Assembly: GCA_023440825.1 (NCBI GenBank)
Contig: JAEXRL010000026.1
Coordinates: 124,001-188,000 of the forward strand
Length of the DNA: 64,000 bases
Direction: 5' to 3'
From: Pseudomonadota bacterium
Lineage (GTDB): Bacteria > Pseudomonadota > Gammaproteobacteria > Burkholderiales > Burkholderiaceae_B
The notes beneath the pieces are model-generated. The model searched no databases. It saw only the letters and a program-made list of their open reading frames with translations, and was not told where the DNA came from. The position numbers and the translations under genes are program-made. Of this stretch, positions 42,488-51,716 are shown piece after piece (the first letter of the stretch is position 1; every line of letters starts with the position of its first letter).

Positions 42488-43768
42488 TTATTCGCCAACT
42501 ATTTCGCTGACATCAATAATGTACATTTGGCGAATGTTTTCGTGTACGGAATCGATACACACAAATTTGCCATCACGGCTCCAACGTGGGTGTAGGTCGC
42601 AGCGGTTTTCTTTACGTAAATCAGGATCAGTATAAAAACTGCCTAGGTCATAACGTACATCCTGCTCCATATCATATAAAAACAGAATGCGTTGATTGGT
42701 TTCTGAGTCAGGATAGGTATCGCTCAGTAGCCAGCGCTTGTTCACGGGAGAAAAGGTCATATGACCGTTTTCATCCAGTACCGAGGCGCCTACTATTTCC
42801 ACAGCACCGTTGTCAGCATCGGTATATAGGTGGTAATGGATGCTGCCGTTATGGGGACCCCAAACGATGATGCGATCGTCGTCACACCATAATGGGTGTG
42901 AGATTTGATATTCGGATTTTTCGTAATCAAAGGTGCCCACAGCGCTGGGATTAAAATCGTCGGCGAGCTGTGGTAAAGGGTGATCAGAACACTCCAGTAA
43001 ACGCATGTCAGTGCCGTCTGGGTTGATGGTGATCAGTCTATGCAAGAAACATGTTTCGTCTTTAACGCGTTCTGTCCAACGGTGCAGGAACAAAATGCGT
43101 GAAGAGGATGGGTTGATTTCTATATGACTTACCCAGTGTATGGCTTTTTCCATGGAAGGCACATAGTGAAAGCTTTTTAGATCAGCATAGCTGACTAAAA
43201 GGCGATGCTCACCGGAGTTCAGATCCAAGTAGCGTAAACCATCGGTGGCAGGTGCTAGCTTTAAGGGCGGCTGCGGCTCTGCATCGCAATAACCTATGGT
43301 CTCGTGGGTAATCCACAGACGTCGGTAATCCAGACTAATCGCAAACTGGCTATTCGGTGCCACAACATAGATAGGCAGATCCAAGTCGCGGCTGGTGCCG
43401 GTATCAATATTGAAAATACGCGAAGCAAACTCTGGATAGGGAGACTGCTTATTATTATTGCGGATGTTATAGATAATCTGACGACCAGGCAGGCCATCCA
43501 ACCACTGCGATTGGCAACCCATTTGCCAATTCCAGGTAGTGGTGGTGTCCACGACAGTGAAAACATCTTGATTTTCTAAATCAAAAAAGCCTACTTCAGC
43601 TTCCATGTCTGCCCGTACATCGGCATCCATCATGGGAACCTGATTAGCGAGCAGATAGCGATCAGAGCGATCCCAGGTTGATTTATTGTAGTAACCAAAG
43701 AAGTGATGTTTTGGCCCTGTGCCAGCGCGACGTATGGGGCAGGGGCGTTTGATAATTTTTTCGGACAT
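42488..43768 (-). CDS. Oligogalacturonate-lyase-like beta-propeller protein
   Basis: The 426-residue protein has the opening HHFFGYYNKSTWDRSDRYLLANQ, a pattern of the oligogalacturonide lyase/TolB-like seven-bladed propeller family. Repeated blade ends carry histidine-rich loops (HWVSHIEINPSSSRILFLHRW, SHPLWCDDDRIIVWGPH, GHMTFSPVNKRWLLSDTYP, DLHPRWSRDGKFVCIDS). Histidines at such sites bind a metal in pectin-type Ogl. No signal peptide is present, so it is cytoplasmic. It is divergent from the LysR gene and near a GsiABCD-like importer, which argues against pectin and leaves the substrate open. Enzymatic activity is an inference. Confidence 0.65.
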   Translation of the reverse strand: MSEKIIKRPCPIRRAGTGPKHHFFGYYNKSTWDRSDRYLLANQVPMMDADVRADMEAEVGFFDLENQDVFTVVDTTTTWNWQMGCQSQWLDGLPGRQIIYNIRNNNKQSPYPEFASRIFNIDTGTSRDLDLPIYVVAPNSQFAISLDYRRLWITHETIGYCDAEPQPPLKLAPATDGLRYLDLNSGEHRLLVSYADLKSFHYVPSMEKAIHWVSHIEINPSSSRILFLHRWTERVKDETCFLHRLITINPDGTDMRLLECSDHPLPQLADDFNPSAVGTFDYEKSEYQISHPLWCDDDRIIVWGPHNGSIHYHLYTDADNGAVEIVGASVLDENGHMTFSPVNKRWLLSDTYPDSETNQRILFLYDMEQDVRYDLGSFYTDPDLRKENRCDLHPRWSRDGKFVCIDSVHENIRQMYIIDVSEIVGE

Positions 43769-43850
43769 GCAAAGAGTTCCTACTCGGATATAAGCTCATA
43801 AGAGGACGAGTTCAGCCGTCATGCAAGACTCAAGTTAGCATTCATAGGGT

Positions 43851-43876
43851 ATGTCAACAAATTCTTTTTGTTGTAC
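43851..43876. promoter_or_regulatory. Inverted repeat in the propeller/LysR divergent region
   Basis: GTCAACAA and TTGTTGTAC form an imperfect inverted repeat around ATTCTTT between the divergent propeller and lysR genes. LysR regulators commonly bind such interrupted dyads in their own divergent promoter, so this is a candidate operator. Confidence 0.4.
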
Positions 43877-43918
43877 AATCTATTCAATTTTGATATAGGA
43901 TTTTTAGGTGACTCACTC

Positions 43919-44830
43919 ATGTCCAGACCGCTAAATTTTCAGCAAATACTGGCCTTTAAAGCGGTCATGGAGCTAGGTACTACGATACGCGCTGCCGAGT
44001 ACCTCAATACAACCCAACCTTCTATTAGTCGCCGGCTCAGCGAAATACAGTCCGCCACTGAACTGGAGCTTTTTGAGCTGCATCGCGGGCGTTTACGGCC
44101 AACCAGTGAAGCGAAGTTGTTGTACAAAACCATACAAAAACACTTTGATGGTTTAGAGAGCATAGAAAATGTAATTGCCATCATGCGTAGGTCTGGGGTG
44201 GGAGTATTACGTTTGGGCAGTACACCCACTTTAGCCCTAGGTTTATTGCCTGCAGTAACGCAAGAGTTCTTGGGGCAATTTCCAGATGTGCACATAGAAG
44301 TACAGACCACTACTACGCAGCAGTTGGTGGATTATCTGCACCAAGATCTGATTGATGTTGCTTTTACTACAGGTAATCTTGAATCTGATTTTGATGCGGA
44401 GCGTGTGCATCAGTCGCAGGCTGTCTGTGTGCTGCCTATCGCTCACCCCTTAGCTGAGCGCCCACTGATTAAGCCCCATGATCTGGCCCAGGAACGTTTG
44501 CTATCGCTAAGCGATAATGATGATTTCACGATACGCCTGCGTGGCATCATGCGCGATTTGGGCATAGAACCAGAGCGTACTATTGCAGCGACTTCCTCGA
44601 TTACGATTTGTGCTTTAGTGGCAGAAGGAGCCGGCTTAGGGGTGGTCAATCCTTATGTGGCGCGTTCTTTTTCCGGACGGCTGGTCATTAAACCGTTTGA
44701 GCCTGCCTTAGATACATCGGTGTATATGGCCACGCCTAATCGCAGTACTCCCTCATTGTTAGCGCGTCACTATATGGAATTACTACGAAAAAAAGGCGGC
44801 CCAGTTAACGGCACCGCCTTTGCGACCTGA
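43919..44830 (+). CDS. LysR-family transcriptional regulator
   Basis: From ATG 43919 (AGGTG eight bases upstream) the protein is 303 residues. The N-terminal helix-turn-helix (FQQILAFKAVMELGTTIRAAEYLNTTQPSISRRLSEIQ) and the periplasmic-binding-protein-like effector domain (LRLGSTPTLALGLLPAVTQEFLGQFPDVHIEVQT) define LysR. It is divergent from the propeller gene and convergent with the gsiD-like gene, 12 bases between stops. It is the likely regulator of one or both. The last codons overlap a terminator for the opposite strand, so its C-terminal tail PVNGTAFAT may be constrained by RNA structure. Confidence 0.88.
   Translation: MSRPLNFQQILAFKAVMELGTTIRAAEYLNTTQPSISRRLSEIQSATELELFELHRGRLRPTSEAKLLYKTIQKHFDGLESIENVIAIMRRSGVGVLRLGSTPTLALGLLPAVTQEFLGQFPDVHIEVQTTTTQQLVDYLHQDLIDVAFTTGNLESDFDAERVHQSQAVCVLPIAHPLAERPLIKPHDLAQERLLSLSDNDDFTIRLRGIMRDLGIEPERTIAATSSITICALVAEGAGLGVVNPYVARSFSGRLVIKPFEPALDTSVYMATPNRSTPSLLARHYMELLRKKGGPVNGTAFAT
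44788..44821 (-). terminator. Terminator of the GsiABCD-like operon, inside the 3' end of lysR
   Basis: On the minus strand AAAGGCGG / CCGCCTTT (44814-44821 with 44792-44799) forms an 8-bp stem with a 14-base loop, followed by a run of seven T. It begins 22 bases past the permease stop and lies within lysR codons. Confidence 0.8.
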
Positions 44831-44842
44831 TGGGACCAGCGT

Positions 44843-45739
44843 TTAATCCACTTTAGGATCCAGGGCATCACGCAAGCCATCACCGACTAGGTTAAAGGCT
44901 AACACAGTCAGGAAAATAGCCAGAGCAGGAAAGAGGGCAACATGGGGAGCCAAGACCATGTCGGCGCGCGCATCATTTAACATCGCTCCCCATTCAGGGG
45001 TAGGTGGCTGAGCCCCCATTCCTAGGAAAGAGAGACTGGCGGCGGTAATAATCGAGGTGCCAATGCGCATCGTGCCATACACCACAATCGGCGATATGGT
45101 GCTGGGCAAAATATGTTTGAAAATAATTGTCCAGTCCGAAGCGCCAATACTACGCTCTGCTTCAATATAGGTCATGTGTTTGATGGACAAGGTATTACCA
45201 CGTACCAAACGCGCAAACGCTGGCACACTAAACACCGCTACAGCAATAATGACGTTAATAATGCTGGAACCCAGTACGGCCACGACACCAATTGCTAGCA
45301 ACATGCCAGGAAAAGCAAACAGCACGTCTGACATACGCATAGTGATGCGGTCCCACCATCCTTCGTAATAGCCTGCCATCAGACCAAAAAAGGTACCTGC
45401 CATGGCGCCCAGCGCGACAGAAACTAAGCCTGCAGACAAAGAGATGCGTGAACCCATTAGAATGCGGCTGAAAATGTCACGTCCAAGTGAATCCACACCA
45501 AACCAATGCTGCCACGAAGGGCCTTGATTCAAAGCATCATAATCAAAGTAGTTTTCGGCGTTATAGGGAACAATCCAAGGCGCTAAAACGGCCAGTACAA
45601 CCAGAATAGCAATAAAAATGGCGGCAACAACAGCGAGTTTTTGCTGTTTGAATTTACGCCAGCACTCAGCCATAGGCGTCAGAATTTTTTCTTCTTCAGC
45701 ACTATTGACCGCAGCATTGGTGACTAAATTGGAGCTCAT
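44843..45739 (-). CDS. Dipeptide/glutathione ABC transporter permease (GsiD/DppC-like)
   Basis: The 298-residue protein has the DppC-type N-terminal cytoplasmic stretch (MAECWRKFKQQKLAVVAAIFIAILVVLAVLAPW) and GVDSLGRDIFSRILMGSRISL. The EAA loop is YIEAERSIGASDWTIIFKHILPSTISPIVV, which contacts the ATPase. About six membrane helices are expected. It forms the translocation pore with the GsiC-like permease 14 bases upstream. It is the last gene of the minus-strand set peptidase-ATPase-binding protein-permease-permease. Confidence 0.9.
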   Translation of the reverse strand: MSSNLVTNAAVNSAEEEKILTPMAECWRKFKQQKLAVVAAIFIAILVVLAVLAPWIVPYNAENYFDYDALNQGPSWQHWFGVDSLGRDIFSRILMGSRISLSAGLVSVALGAMAGTFFGLMAGYYEGWWDRITMRMSDVLFAFPGMLLAIGVVAVLGSSIINVIIAVAVFSVPAFARLVRGNTLSIKHMTYIEAERSIGASDWTIIFKHILPSTISPIVVYGTMRIGTSIITAASLSFLGMGAQPPTPEWGAMLNDARADMVLAPHVALFPALAIFLTVLAFNLVGDGLRDALDPKVD

Positions 45740-45753
45740 GATGGGTCCTTTGC

Positions 45754-46674
45754 TTATTTCAGACGTATGGCTGGGTTAATCGCACCATAGAGTAAATCTA
45801 CGACCAGATTGATCAGTAAAAACTCTAGCGAAAAGAGCAGGATCAATCCTTGGATCACGGGATAGTCACGCATGTTGACCGAGTCAATCAACAGGCTACC
45901 GACGCCAGGCCAACTAAAAACCGCCTCAACAACAATCGAACCACCTAATAGTGTTCCAAACTGTAGTCCCATCATGGTGACGACGGGAATTAGTGCGTTA
46001 CGTAGCACATGTTTATTAATCACGCGCTCTTCGCTCAGGCCTTTGGCACGGGCTGTACGGACAAAGTCTTCTTTGATGACTTCAACGAAAGAAGCTCGCG
46101 TAAAACGCGCCATAATGGCGGCAACACCCGCTCCTAGTGTGATGGAAGGCAAAATATAGTGTTGCCAACTGCTGGCACCTATAGAGGGCAACCACCCCAG
46201 GTACACTGCAAACAATTGGATCAATACCATCCCTAATGCAAAAGAAGGGAAGGATATGCCGGATACGGCAATGGACATGCCTAGTCGATCTTGCCACTTA
46301 TTACGCCATACGGCGGAAACAATGCCGACCACTAGACCAAAAATAATAGCCCATGTCATGCTGGTGATAGTCAGCATCATGGTGGGGAAAAAACGTTCAG
46401 CAATCAGTTTGGAGACAGGCTGATTGATACGTAAGGAAGTGCCTAAATCGCCTTGCAACAGATTGACGACATAATGCATAAATTGTTCAGGCAATGGCCT
46501 GTCCAATCCCATTTGGTGACGGATAAGCTCAATGGTAGCACCGTCGGCGTCTGGGCCTGCCACAAGGGCAGCCGGATCACCGGGTAGTAAGTGAACAAAC
46601 ATGAAGACCGCCACCAATACAAGGATTAGGGTGGGGATCATGCCGAGAATGCGTTTAAGTGCGTAAATAAACAT
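45754..46674 (-). CDS. Dipeptide/glutathione ABC transporter permease (GsiC/DppB-like)
   Basis: The 306-residue protein begins MFIYALKRILGMIPTLILVLVAVFMFVHLLPGDPA, the DppB-family opening, and contains the EAA loop VRTARAKGLSEERVINKHVLRNALIPVVTM. The C-terminal helix pattern DYPVIQGLILLFSLEFLLINLVVDLLYG is also diagnostic. It pairs with the GsiD-like permease. A GC hairpin in the gap upstream separates it from the binding-protein gene and may set relative mRNA levels. Confidence 0.9.
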   Translation of the reverse strand: MFIYALKRILGMIPTLILVLVAVFMFVHLLPGDPAALVAGPDADGATIELIRHQMGLDRPLPEQFMHYVVNLLQGDLGTSLRINQPVSKLIAERFFPTMMLTITSMTWAIIFGLVVGIVSAVWRNKWQDRLGMSIAVSGISFPSFALGMVLIQLFAVYLGWLPSIGASSWQHYILPSITLGAGVAAIMARFTRASFVEVIKEDFVRTARAKGLSEERVINKHVLRNALIPVVTMMGLQFGTLLGGSIVVEAVFSWPGVGSLLIDSVNMRDYPVIQGLILLFSLEFLLINLVVDLLYGAINPAIRLK

Positions 46675-46691
46675 GATGTGATGCGCAGGCT

Positions 46692-46712
46692 GGGAGGGGA
46701 GGCAACCCTCCC
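46692..46712 (-). promoter_or_regulatory. Intergenic hairpin after the binding-protein gene
   Basis: GGGAGGG / CCCTCCC (46692-46698, 46706-46712) with a 7-base loop lies between the gsiB-like and gsiC-like genes. Such hairpins commonly protect the highly expressed binding-protein mRNA and reduce readthrough into permease genes. Confidence 0.55.
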
Positions 46713-46738
46713 GTTAATATCAAATTAATCTAGTTGCC

Positions 46739-48289
46739 TTATTGCAATTCGATTTCTGGGTAGTAGAAGTTGCCATCAGGCATAACGTACATACCTTTAA
46801 GCTTGTCGCTTTGGCCGTAAACATGATCACGAGTGACCAGGAAAATCCACGGTGCGTCTGCCCATACTTGATCTTGAGCCAGTTTGTATTGCGCTGTTTT
46901 CTCTGCTTCGTCAGTGGTCAGCAAAGAAGCTTCGATCGCTTTGTCTACCAGCTCGTTAGAGTAGTAGGCATTGTTCTCAAAAGCAGGCACCCAAGAAGAG
47001 GTGGCCAATAAAGGACGCAATACCCAATCCGCTTCGCCCGTGGACGATGCCCAGCCTATGTAGTACATACGGTTGCCTGCATCTTCTGGATTAGCTACCT
47101 GTTTGACACGAGCCACGCGTTGACCAGCCTCTAGCACTTCAATAGAGGTTTTGACACCCACTTGCGCCAATTGCTGTTGCAGGAATTGCACCACTTTAGT
47201 CGCTGTGCCATCGTTATAGCCAGACCATAGCGGTACGCTAAAGCCATTTGGATAGCCAGCCTCTTTTAGTAGTTCGCGTGCTTTAGCTGGGTCGTAGGGC
47301 CATGGGTCCATTTTTTGCGCGTATTGTACGCCTTGCGGGATCACGCCTTCCATAGGACGCGCATAACCAGCGTAAGCCACCTTAGCAAGGGCTTCTTTGT
47401 TGACCGCATAGTTAAGCGCTTGACGAACACGTATATCGTTAAACGGTTTAACTTGATAGTTCAAGGCCACATAAGTGTCAGAGACAGATGGGGTGGCGAT
47501 GATTTCTATATTTTTGGCTTTCTCTAGCAGTTTGGCCTGCTCATAAGGGATGGGGTAAGCAAACTGCGCTTCGCCGGTTTGAATAACGGATGAGCGAGTG
47601 TTGTTGTCGGTGACAAAGCGGAAGGTTAAACCATCAACCTTAGGCCAGCCAGCACGCCAGTAGTGGTCAAATTTTTCCACTTTGACGTACTCGGATGGGC
47701 GCCACTCTAGGAATTTGAAGGGGCCAGTACCTACAGGATGCGAGGCAATATCTTTATTGCCATATTTTTCTAAGGCAGTAGGTGAAATAATCATGGCTGC
47801 GGCGTGTGACAAGGTGCTTAGGAAAGCTGAAAAGGGCTTCTCAAGCACGAAGTTAACCGTATAGTCATCAATAATATTGACTTCTTTGATGAGGCTAAAC
47901 TGGCTCCAGCGCGACAGGCCATTAGACTTATCCAGTACGCGGTCAAAGGTGACCTTCACGGCATTGGCATTGAAGTCTGTGTCGTCATGAAATTTAACGC
48001 CCTGACGCAGCTTGATGGTGTACACCAAGCCGTCATCACTGACTGTGTAGTCTTCTGCGAGTACTTTTTGAATTTTTAGATTTTGATCGAACTCGAATAA
48101 GCCCTCATAAATCGACTTGCTGACCGAACGCGTGATAGAGCTATTGGTGTTGTAGGGGTCGAGTGATTCAATGGCAGAGGAGATCGCCAAAGTCACTTGT
48201 TTATCGGCTGCCAAGCTTAAAGGGGCATACAAGGCTCCTACAGATAGCGCGGCGGCTAATAGAGCTGCTTTAGGTTTAAAGATTTTCAT
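46739..48289 (-). CDS. Periplasmic peptide/glutathione-binding protein (GsiB-like, SBP family 5)
   Basis: The 516-residue precursor has a signal peptide (cleavage near SLAA-DKQ) and the SBP_bac_5 layout. DKQVTLAISSAIESLDPYNTNS opens the mature protein, followed by LAEDYTVSDDGLVYTIKLRQGVKFHDDTDF, HPVGTGPFKFLEWRPSEYVKVEKFDHYW and VRQALNYAVNKEALAKVAY. The gene order ATPase-binding protein-permease-permease equals E. coli gsiABCD. The ligand may be glutathione, another short peptide or an opine; sequence alone does not choose. Confidence 0.9.
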   Translation of the reverse strand: MKIFKPKAALLAAALSVGALYAPLSLAADKQVTLAISSAIESLDPYNTNSSITRSVSKSIYEGLFEFDQNLKIQKVLAEDYTVSDDGLVYTIKLRQGVKFHDDTDFNANAVKVTFDRVLDKSNGLSRWSQFSLIKEVNIIDDYTVNFVLEKPFSAFLSTLSHAAAMIISPTALEKYGNKDIASHPVGTGPFKFLEWRPSEYVKVEKFDHYWRAGWPKVDGLTFRFVTDNNTRSSVIQTGEAQFAYPIPYEQAKLLEKAKNIEIIATPSVSDTYVALNYQVKPFNDIRVRQALNYAVNKEALAKVAYAGYARPMEGVIPQGVQYAQKMDPWPYDPAKARELLKEAGYPNGFSVPLWSGYNDGTATKVVQFLQQQLAQVGVKTSIEVLEAGQRVARVKQVANPEDAGNRMYYIGWASSTGEADWVLRPLLATSSWVPAFENNAYYSNELVDKAIEASLLTTDEAEKTAQYKLAQDQVWADAPWIFLVTRDHVYGQSDKLKGMYVMPDGNFYYPEIELQ

Positions 48290-48328
48290 GGTTTCTTTAC
48301 CTGCGATTGAAAGTGAAGGAAATTGCGC

Positions 48329-50182
48329 TTAGCTATGCGCAACAAAATGTCCGTTGCCAATATCCTTTAACGTAAGGATAGTGGGCTCGTCGCCAATGGC
48401 TCTAACTGGACTTGGGATTTCGTCCACTTGCAATTGGCGACTCATGGTTCTGCGAGTAGGGTCGGCCACGGGTACGGCTGACATCAGTTTTTTGGTATAG
48501 GGGTGTTGAGGATTTTCAAAAATGGCATGGCGCGGGCCAATTTCCACTATCTGGCCCAAATACATCACGGCTACGCGGTGGCTGATACGCTCTACCACGG
48601 CCATGTCGTGCGAAATAAACAGGAAGGACACACCCAGTTCCTGCTGTAGGTCCATCATTAAATTAACGATTTGTGCTTGGATGGACACATCTAAAGCAGC
48701 AACAGACTCATCTGCAATCACCACTTTCGGATTCAACGCCAAAGCACGAGCAATACAAATGCGTTGACGCTGTCCGCCGGAAAATTCGTGCGGATAACGT
48801 TTTGCCGCATTGGCTGGCAGGCCTACGCGTTCTAAAAGCTGAGCGACACGTTGCTGTGCCTGCGCAGGGCTCATCACCTTATGAATCAGCAAGGGCTCCA
48901 TAATCGAGTAGCCCACAGTAAGTCGTGGATCTAAGGAGGCATAAGGGTCTTGGAAAATGAACTGTATATTGCGTCGCAACTGCTGTAATTGCGAGCCTTT
49001 AAGATCACTAATGTCACGCCCATCAAACAGGATCTTGCCTGCCTGACTAGTCACTAGCTTAAGCAAGGATCGGCCTGTGGTTGACTTACCACAGCCAGAC
49101 TCACCGACTAAGGCCAGTGTTTCGCCTGCCCACAAATCAAAGTTGATATGTTCAACGGCATGCACGCGTTTGGTAACGCGGTTGAGTAACCCAGTACGTA
49201 TGTCAAAACGAGTACAGAGATCGCGAACTTGTAAAATGGGATCGGCACTATAGTCTGGCGCCTTGGTCAAAGGAATAGCATCATTATTCTGCCCATTGCT
49301 TTCATCAATTTGGATGAGCTCAAAGGGAGCAGGTAAGACAGTGCCACGCATAGAACCTAATTTGGGTACGGCGGAGAGTAGGGCACGTGTATAGGGATGC
49401 TGAGGAGCACTAAATACGGCCTCGGTCGTCCCTTCCTCTACTTTATCGCCGCGATACATGACTAATACCCGGTCAGCGACCTCGGCGACCACGCCCATAT
49501 CGTGGGTGATAAAGATCACGCCCATTTGCATTTCTTTTTGCAATTCACGGATCAGTTGCAAGATTTGCGCTTGAATGGTGACGTCTAGCGCCGTAGTGGG
49601 CTCGTCAGCAATTAATAGTGCGGGTTTGCAGGCTAACGCCATAGCAATCATGACCCGTTGACGCATTCCACCAGACAACTGATGAGGGAAGCGCTCAATT
49701 ACCGATTTGGAGTCAGGAATACGCACTTGATCCAACATACGTAATACTTCGGCATGGGCTGCGCTAGCACTTAGGCCTTGGTGTAAGCGTATAGACTCTG
49801 CAATTTGCTCACCCACTGTGAACACAGGGTTAAGCGACGTCATGGGCTCTTGGAAAATCATGGCCATATCTGCACCACGTATGCTGCGCATCACGGTGTT
49901 ATTGGCTTGATCCAAGCGTACGATTTCTTGGTTACGACGACGCAGGCTCATGCTGCCCTGGATAATTTTGCCACCGCCATGTTCCACTAAACGCATCAGC
50001 GATAAGGACGTGACAGACTTCCCCGAGCCTGACTCACCCACAATGGCAAGAGTTTCACCTTTAGCTACGGTGAAGCTTAAGTGTTTGACCGCTTCCACTG
50101 TTTTCTGATTGCGGCTAAATTGCACACTCAGATTCTCAACAGCAAGAACCTGTTTTTCCTGTAGAACGATTGGCGTAGTCAT
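48329..50182 (-). CDS. Fused double ATPase of a peptide ABC importer (GsiA-like)
   Basis: The 617-residue protein contains two complete ABC modules. The first has Walker A GESGSGKS, signature LSGGMRQR and Walker B LLIADEPT. The second has GESGCGKST, FSGGQRQR and VIADESVAALD. Each ends with an oligopeptide C-terminal tail (HPYTRALLSAVP, HPYTKKLMSAVP), as in GsiA and YejF. The Walker B of the second module reads ADES rather than ADEP; the catalytic glutamate is still present. It energises the GsiBCD-like components. It lies 25 bases after the S41 peptidase gene, so all five are probably one operon. Confidence 0.92.
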   Translation of the reverse strand: MTTPIVLQEKQVLAVENLSVQFSRNQKTVEAVKHLSFTVAKGETLAIVGESGSGKSVTSLSLMRLVEHGGGKIIQGSMSLRRRNQEIVRLDQANNTVMRSIRGADMAMIFQEPMTSLNPVFTVGEQIAESIRLHQGLSASAAHAEVLRMLDQVRIPDSKSVIERFPHQLSGGMRQRVMIAMALACKPALLIADEPTTALDVTIQAQILQLIRELQKEMQMGVIFITHDMGVVAEVADRVLVMYRGDKVEEGTTEAVFSAPQHPYTRALLSAVPKLGSMRGTVLPAPFELIQIDESNGQNNDAIPLTKAPDYSADPILQVRDLCTRFDIRTGLLNRVTKRVHAVEHINFDLWAGETLALVGESGCGKSTTGRSLLKLVTSQAGKILFDGRDISDLKGSQLQQLRRNIQFIFQDPYASLDPRLTVGYSIMEPLLIHKVMSPAQAQQRVAQLLERVGLPANAAKRYPHEFSGGQRQRICIARALALNPKVVIADESVAALDVSIQAQIVNLMMDLQQELGVSFLFISHDMAVVERISHRVAVMYLGQIVEIGPRHAIFENPQHPYTKKLMSAVPVADPTRRTMSRQLQVDEIPSPVRAIGDEPTILTLKDIGNGHFVAHS

Positions 50183-50207
50183 GTTGCGTCAGTAAATAGG
50201 TACGTGT

Positions 50208-51716
50208 TTAATTATCAAGCTGCTGTTGAACCAGCAACAGAGTACGTTCTAATTGGCTATCTGTATGGCCCAGCCAATCCTCAAGAGTATGTGCGAGGTA
50301 GATGTCAGGACTAACGCCCGTACCTTCATAAAGCTGCCCGTCTTTTTGGAAAGAGGTCATGGTGGACAACATAAAGCTCACTTGGCTATGTGGCAGGGTG
50401 AAAGGGATCGCGTTCCCACTACGGCCATTGGTGGGCATACCCAGAACCTGAACCTTGCCCCAATGTTTGAAACTGGAACTAAAAATATCGCCTGCACTAC
50501 CAACCCCCCAGTCCACCAAGAGATAAACGGGCTTGTCATAGTAATATCGCTGGGAGTCAGGGCGTAATGCCATAAAGTACCAATCGCTAAACGCTTGGCT
50601 AGGTACGTCCCAGATAGCTTGAAAGGTCAGCAAGAACTGCTCCAGTGCTGCACGGTCTTCATGCGCCACCAAGGGATCATGACGATAGGGGACTTTTTTA
50701 TCCCAAGTGTCCAGTTTGCCAATGGGGTCAAAGCCTTGATCCTGACCTTGGGGGATACGCAACTTACAGACATTCGCGATGTAGGGCGCCGCATCGGGTG
50801 GCATGAAATAAGGAAACAGTGCTAATAAGTTATCGCGCACGCCACCACCACATTGGCGCGCATCAATAATCAATGCTTGGCTATCCTTAAAGCGCTGCAT
50901 ATTGTCATGAATGAGCGGCGGCAAGGCATCATCATGCTGAGAATAAATGCGTAGATAAGCAATATTATTATCTAGCATGCGACTTTCATTGGGCAAATGC
51001 AATGGAGCAGGAGGAGTAATAAGCTGCTGACTTAACGCCACTTTATGCTCCACACTGGCATCGTCGCTGGCATTACGTAATGTAATGCACAACACATCCT
51101 GATGAGGTAAGCCCAATTCCTTACGCAGTAAACCTATATAGCGCATAAATAAAAAACCGCGCAAGGTTTTGGACGAAGCCGATCCATAGCTACCCGTACT
51201 GATCGCATCGGCACAAGCTAGCCAATTATCTATGGGTATGCCATCTAGGCTTTGTACATAGGGAAAGGAGGGATCTAAAAGCAGGCGTTGCTCTGGATCG
51301 TAGGCAAAACATAAGCGTCCGACACGACCAAAACAGATAGGGCTGTAAACCTGTGGAATATAGTGCTCTATATTGACCAAGCGTCCATGTGCATCGCCTA
51401 TTTCTTGCAGAATTTTTTGAGTTAATAAGGCAATTTGCTCAACTTGTACGGTGTCAGGTAGTTGCGCTTGGATATTGGCAAGCACGGCTCGATAAGGAAA
51501 GCTGACGGATAGAGCGTATGATGAGCGCTCAGTAATATATTGCGTTAGCTGTGCCAGGTCGGCACTAGCGTGCTCGCGGCTTAGCAATGGATAAGCGCTT
51601 TGGTCTAGGGCTGGGCCCAGGGCAACAGTGTGCGAGGCATAAACAGGATAGCGGGCCTGAGACGCCTGATGAGAGAAATCATCGAAAACAGTCGATGCAG
51701 TGGACATGGCGGTCAA
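50208..51716 (-). CDS. Cytoplasmic S41-family peptidase in a peptide-import operon
   Basis: The 502-residue protein has the S41 (C-terminal processing peptidase/tricorn core) pattern: NIAYLRIYSQHDDALPP, then ALIIDARQCGGGVRDNLLALFPYF, then the nucleophile region VYLLVDWGVGSAGDIFSSSFKHWG with the serine in GSAGD. LYEGTGVSPDI is the usual S41 tail. No signal peptide or PDZ domain is evident, so it should be cytoplasmic and act on imported peptides. In E. coli gsiABCD is preceded by the peptidase iaaA; here an S41 enzyme occupies that place. ATG 51716 and the in-frame ATG three codons later are both possible. Confidence 0.75.
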   Translation of the reverse strand: MTAMSTASTVFDDFSHQASQARYPVYASHTVALGPALDQSAYPLLSREHASADLAQLTQYITERSSYALSVSFPYRAVLANIQAQLPDTVQVEQIALLTQKILQEIGDAHGRLVNIEHYIPQVYSPICFGRVGRLCFAYDPEQRLLLDPSFPYVQSLDGIPIDNWLACADAISTGSYGSASSKTLRGFLFMRYIGLLRKELGLPHQDVLCITLRNASDDASVEHKVALSQQLITPPAPLHLPNESRMLDNNIAYLRIYSQHDDALPPLIHDNMQRFKDSQALIIDARQCGGGVRDNLLALFPYFMPPDAAPYIANVCKLRIPQGQDQGFDPIGKLDTWDKKVPYRHDPLVAHEDRAALEQFLLTFQAIWDVPSQAFSDWYFMALRPDSQRYYYDKPVYLLVDWGVGSAGDIFSSSFKHWGKVQVLGMPTNGRSGNAIPFTLPHSQVSFMLSTMTSFQKDGQLYEGTGVSPDIYLAHTLEDWLGHTDSQLERTLLLVQQQLDN

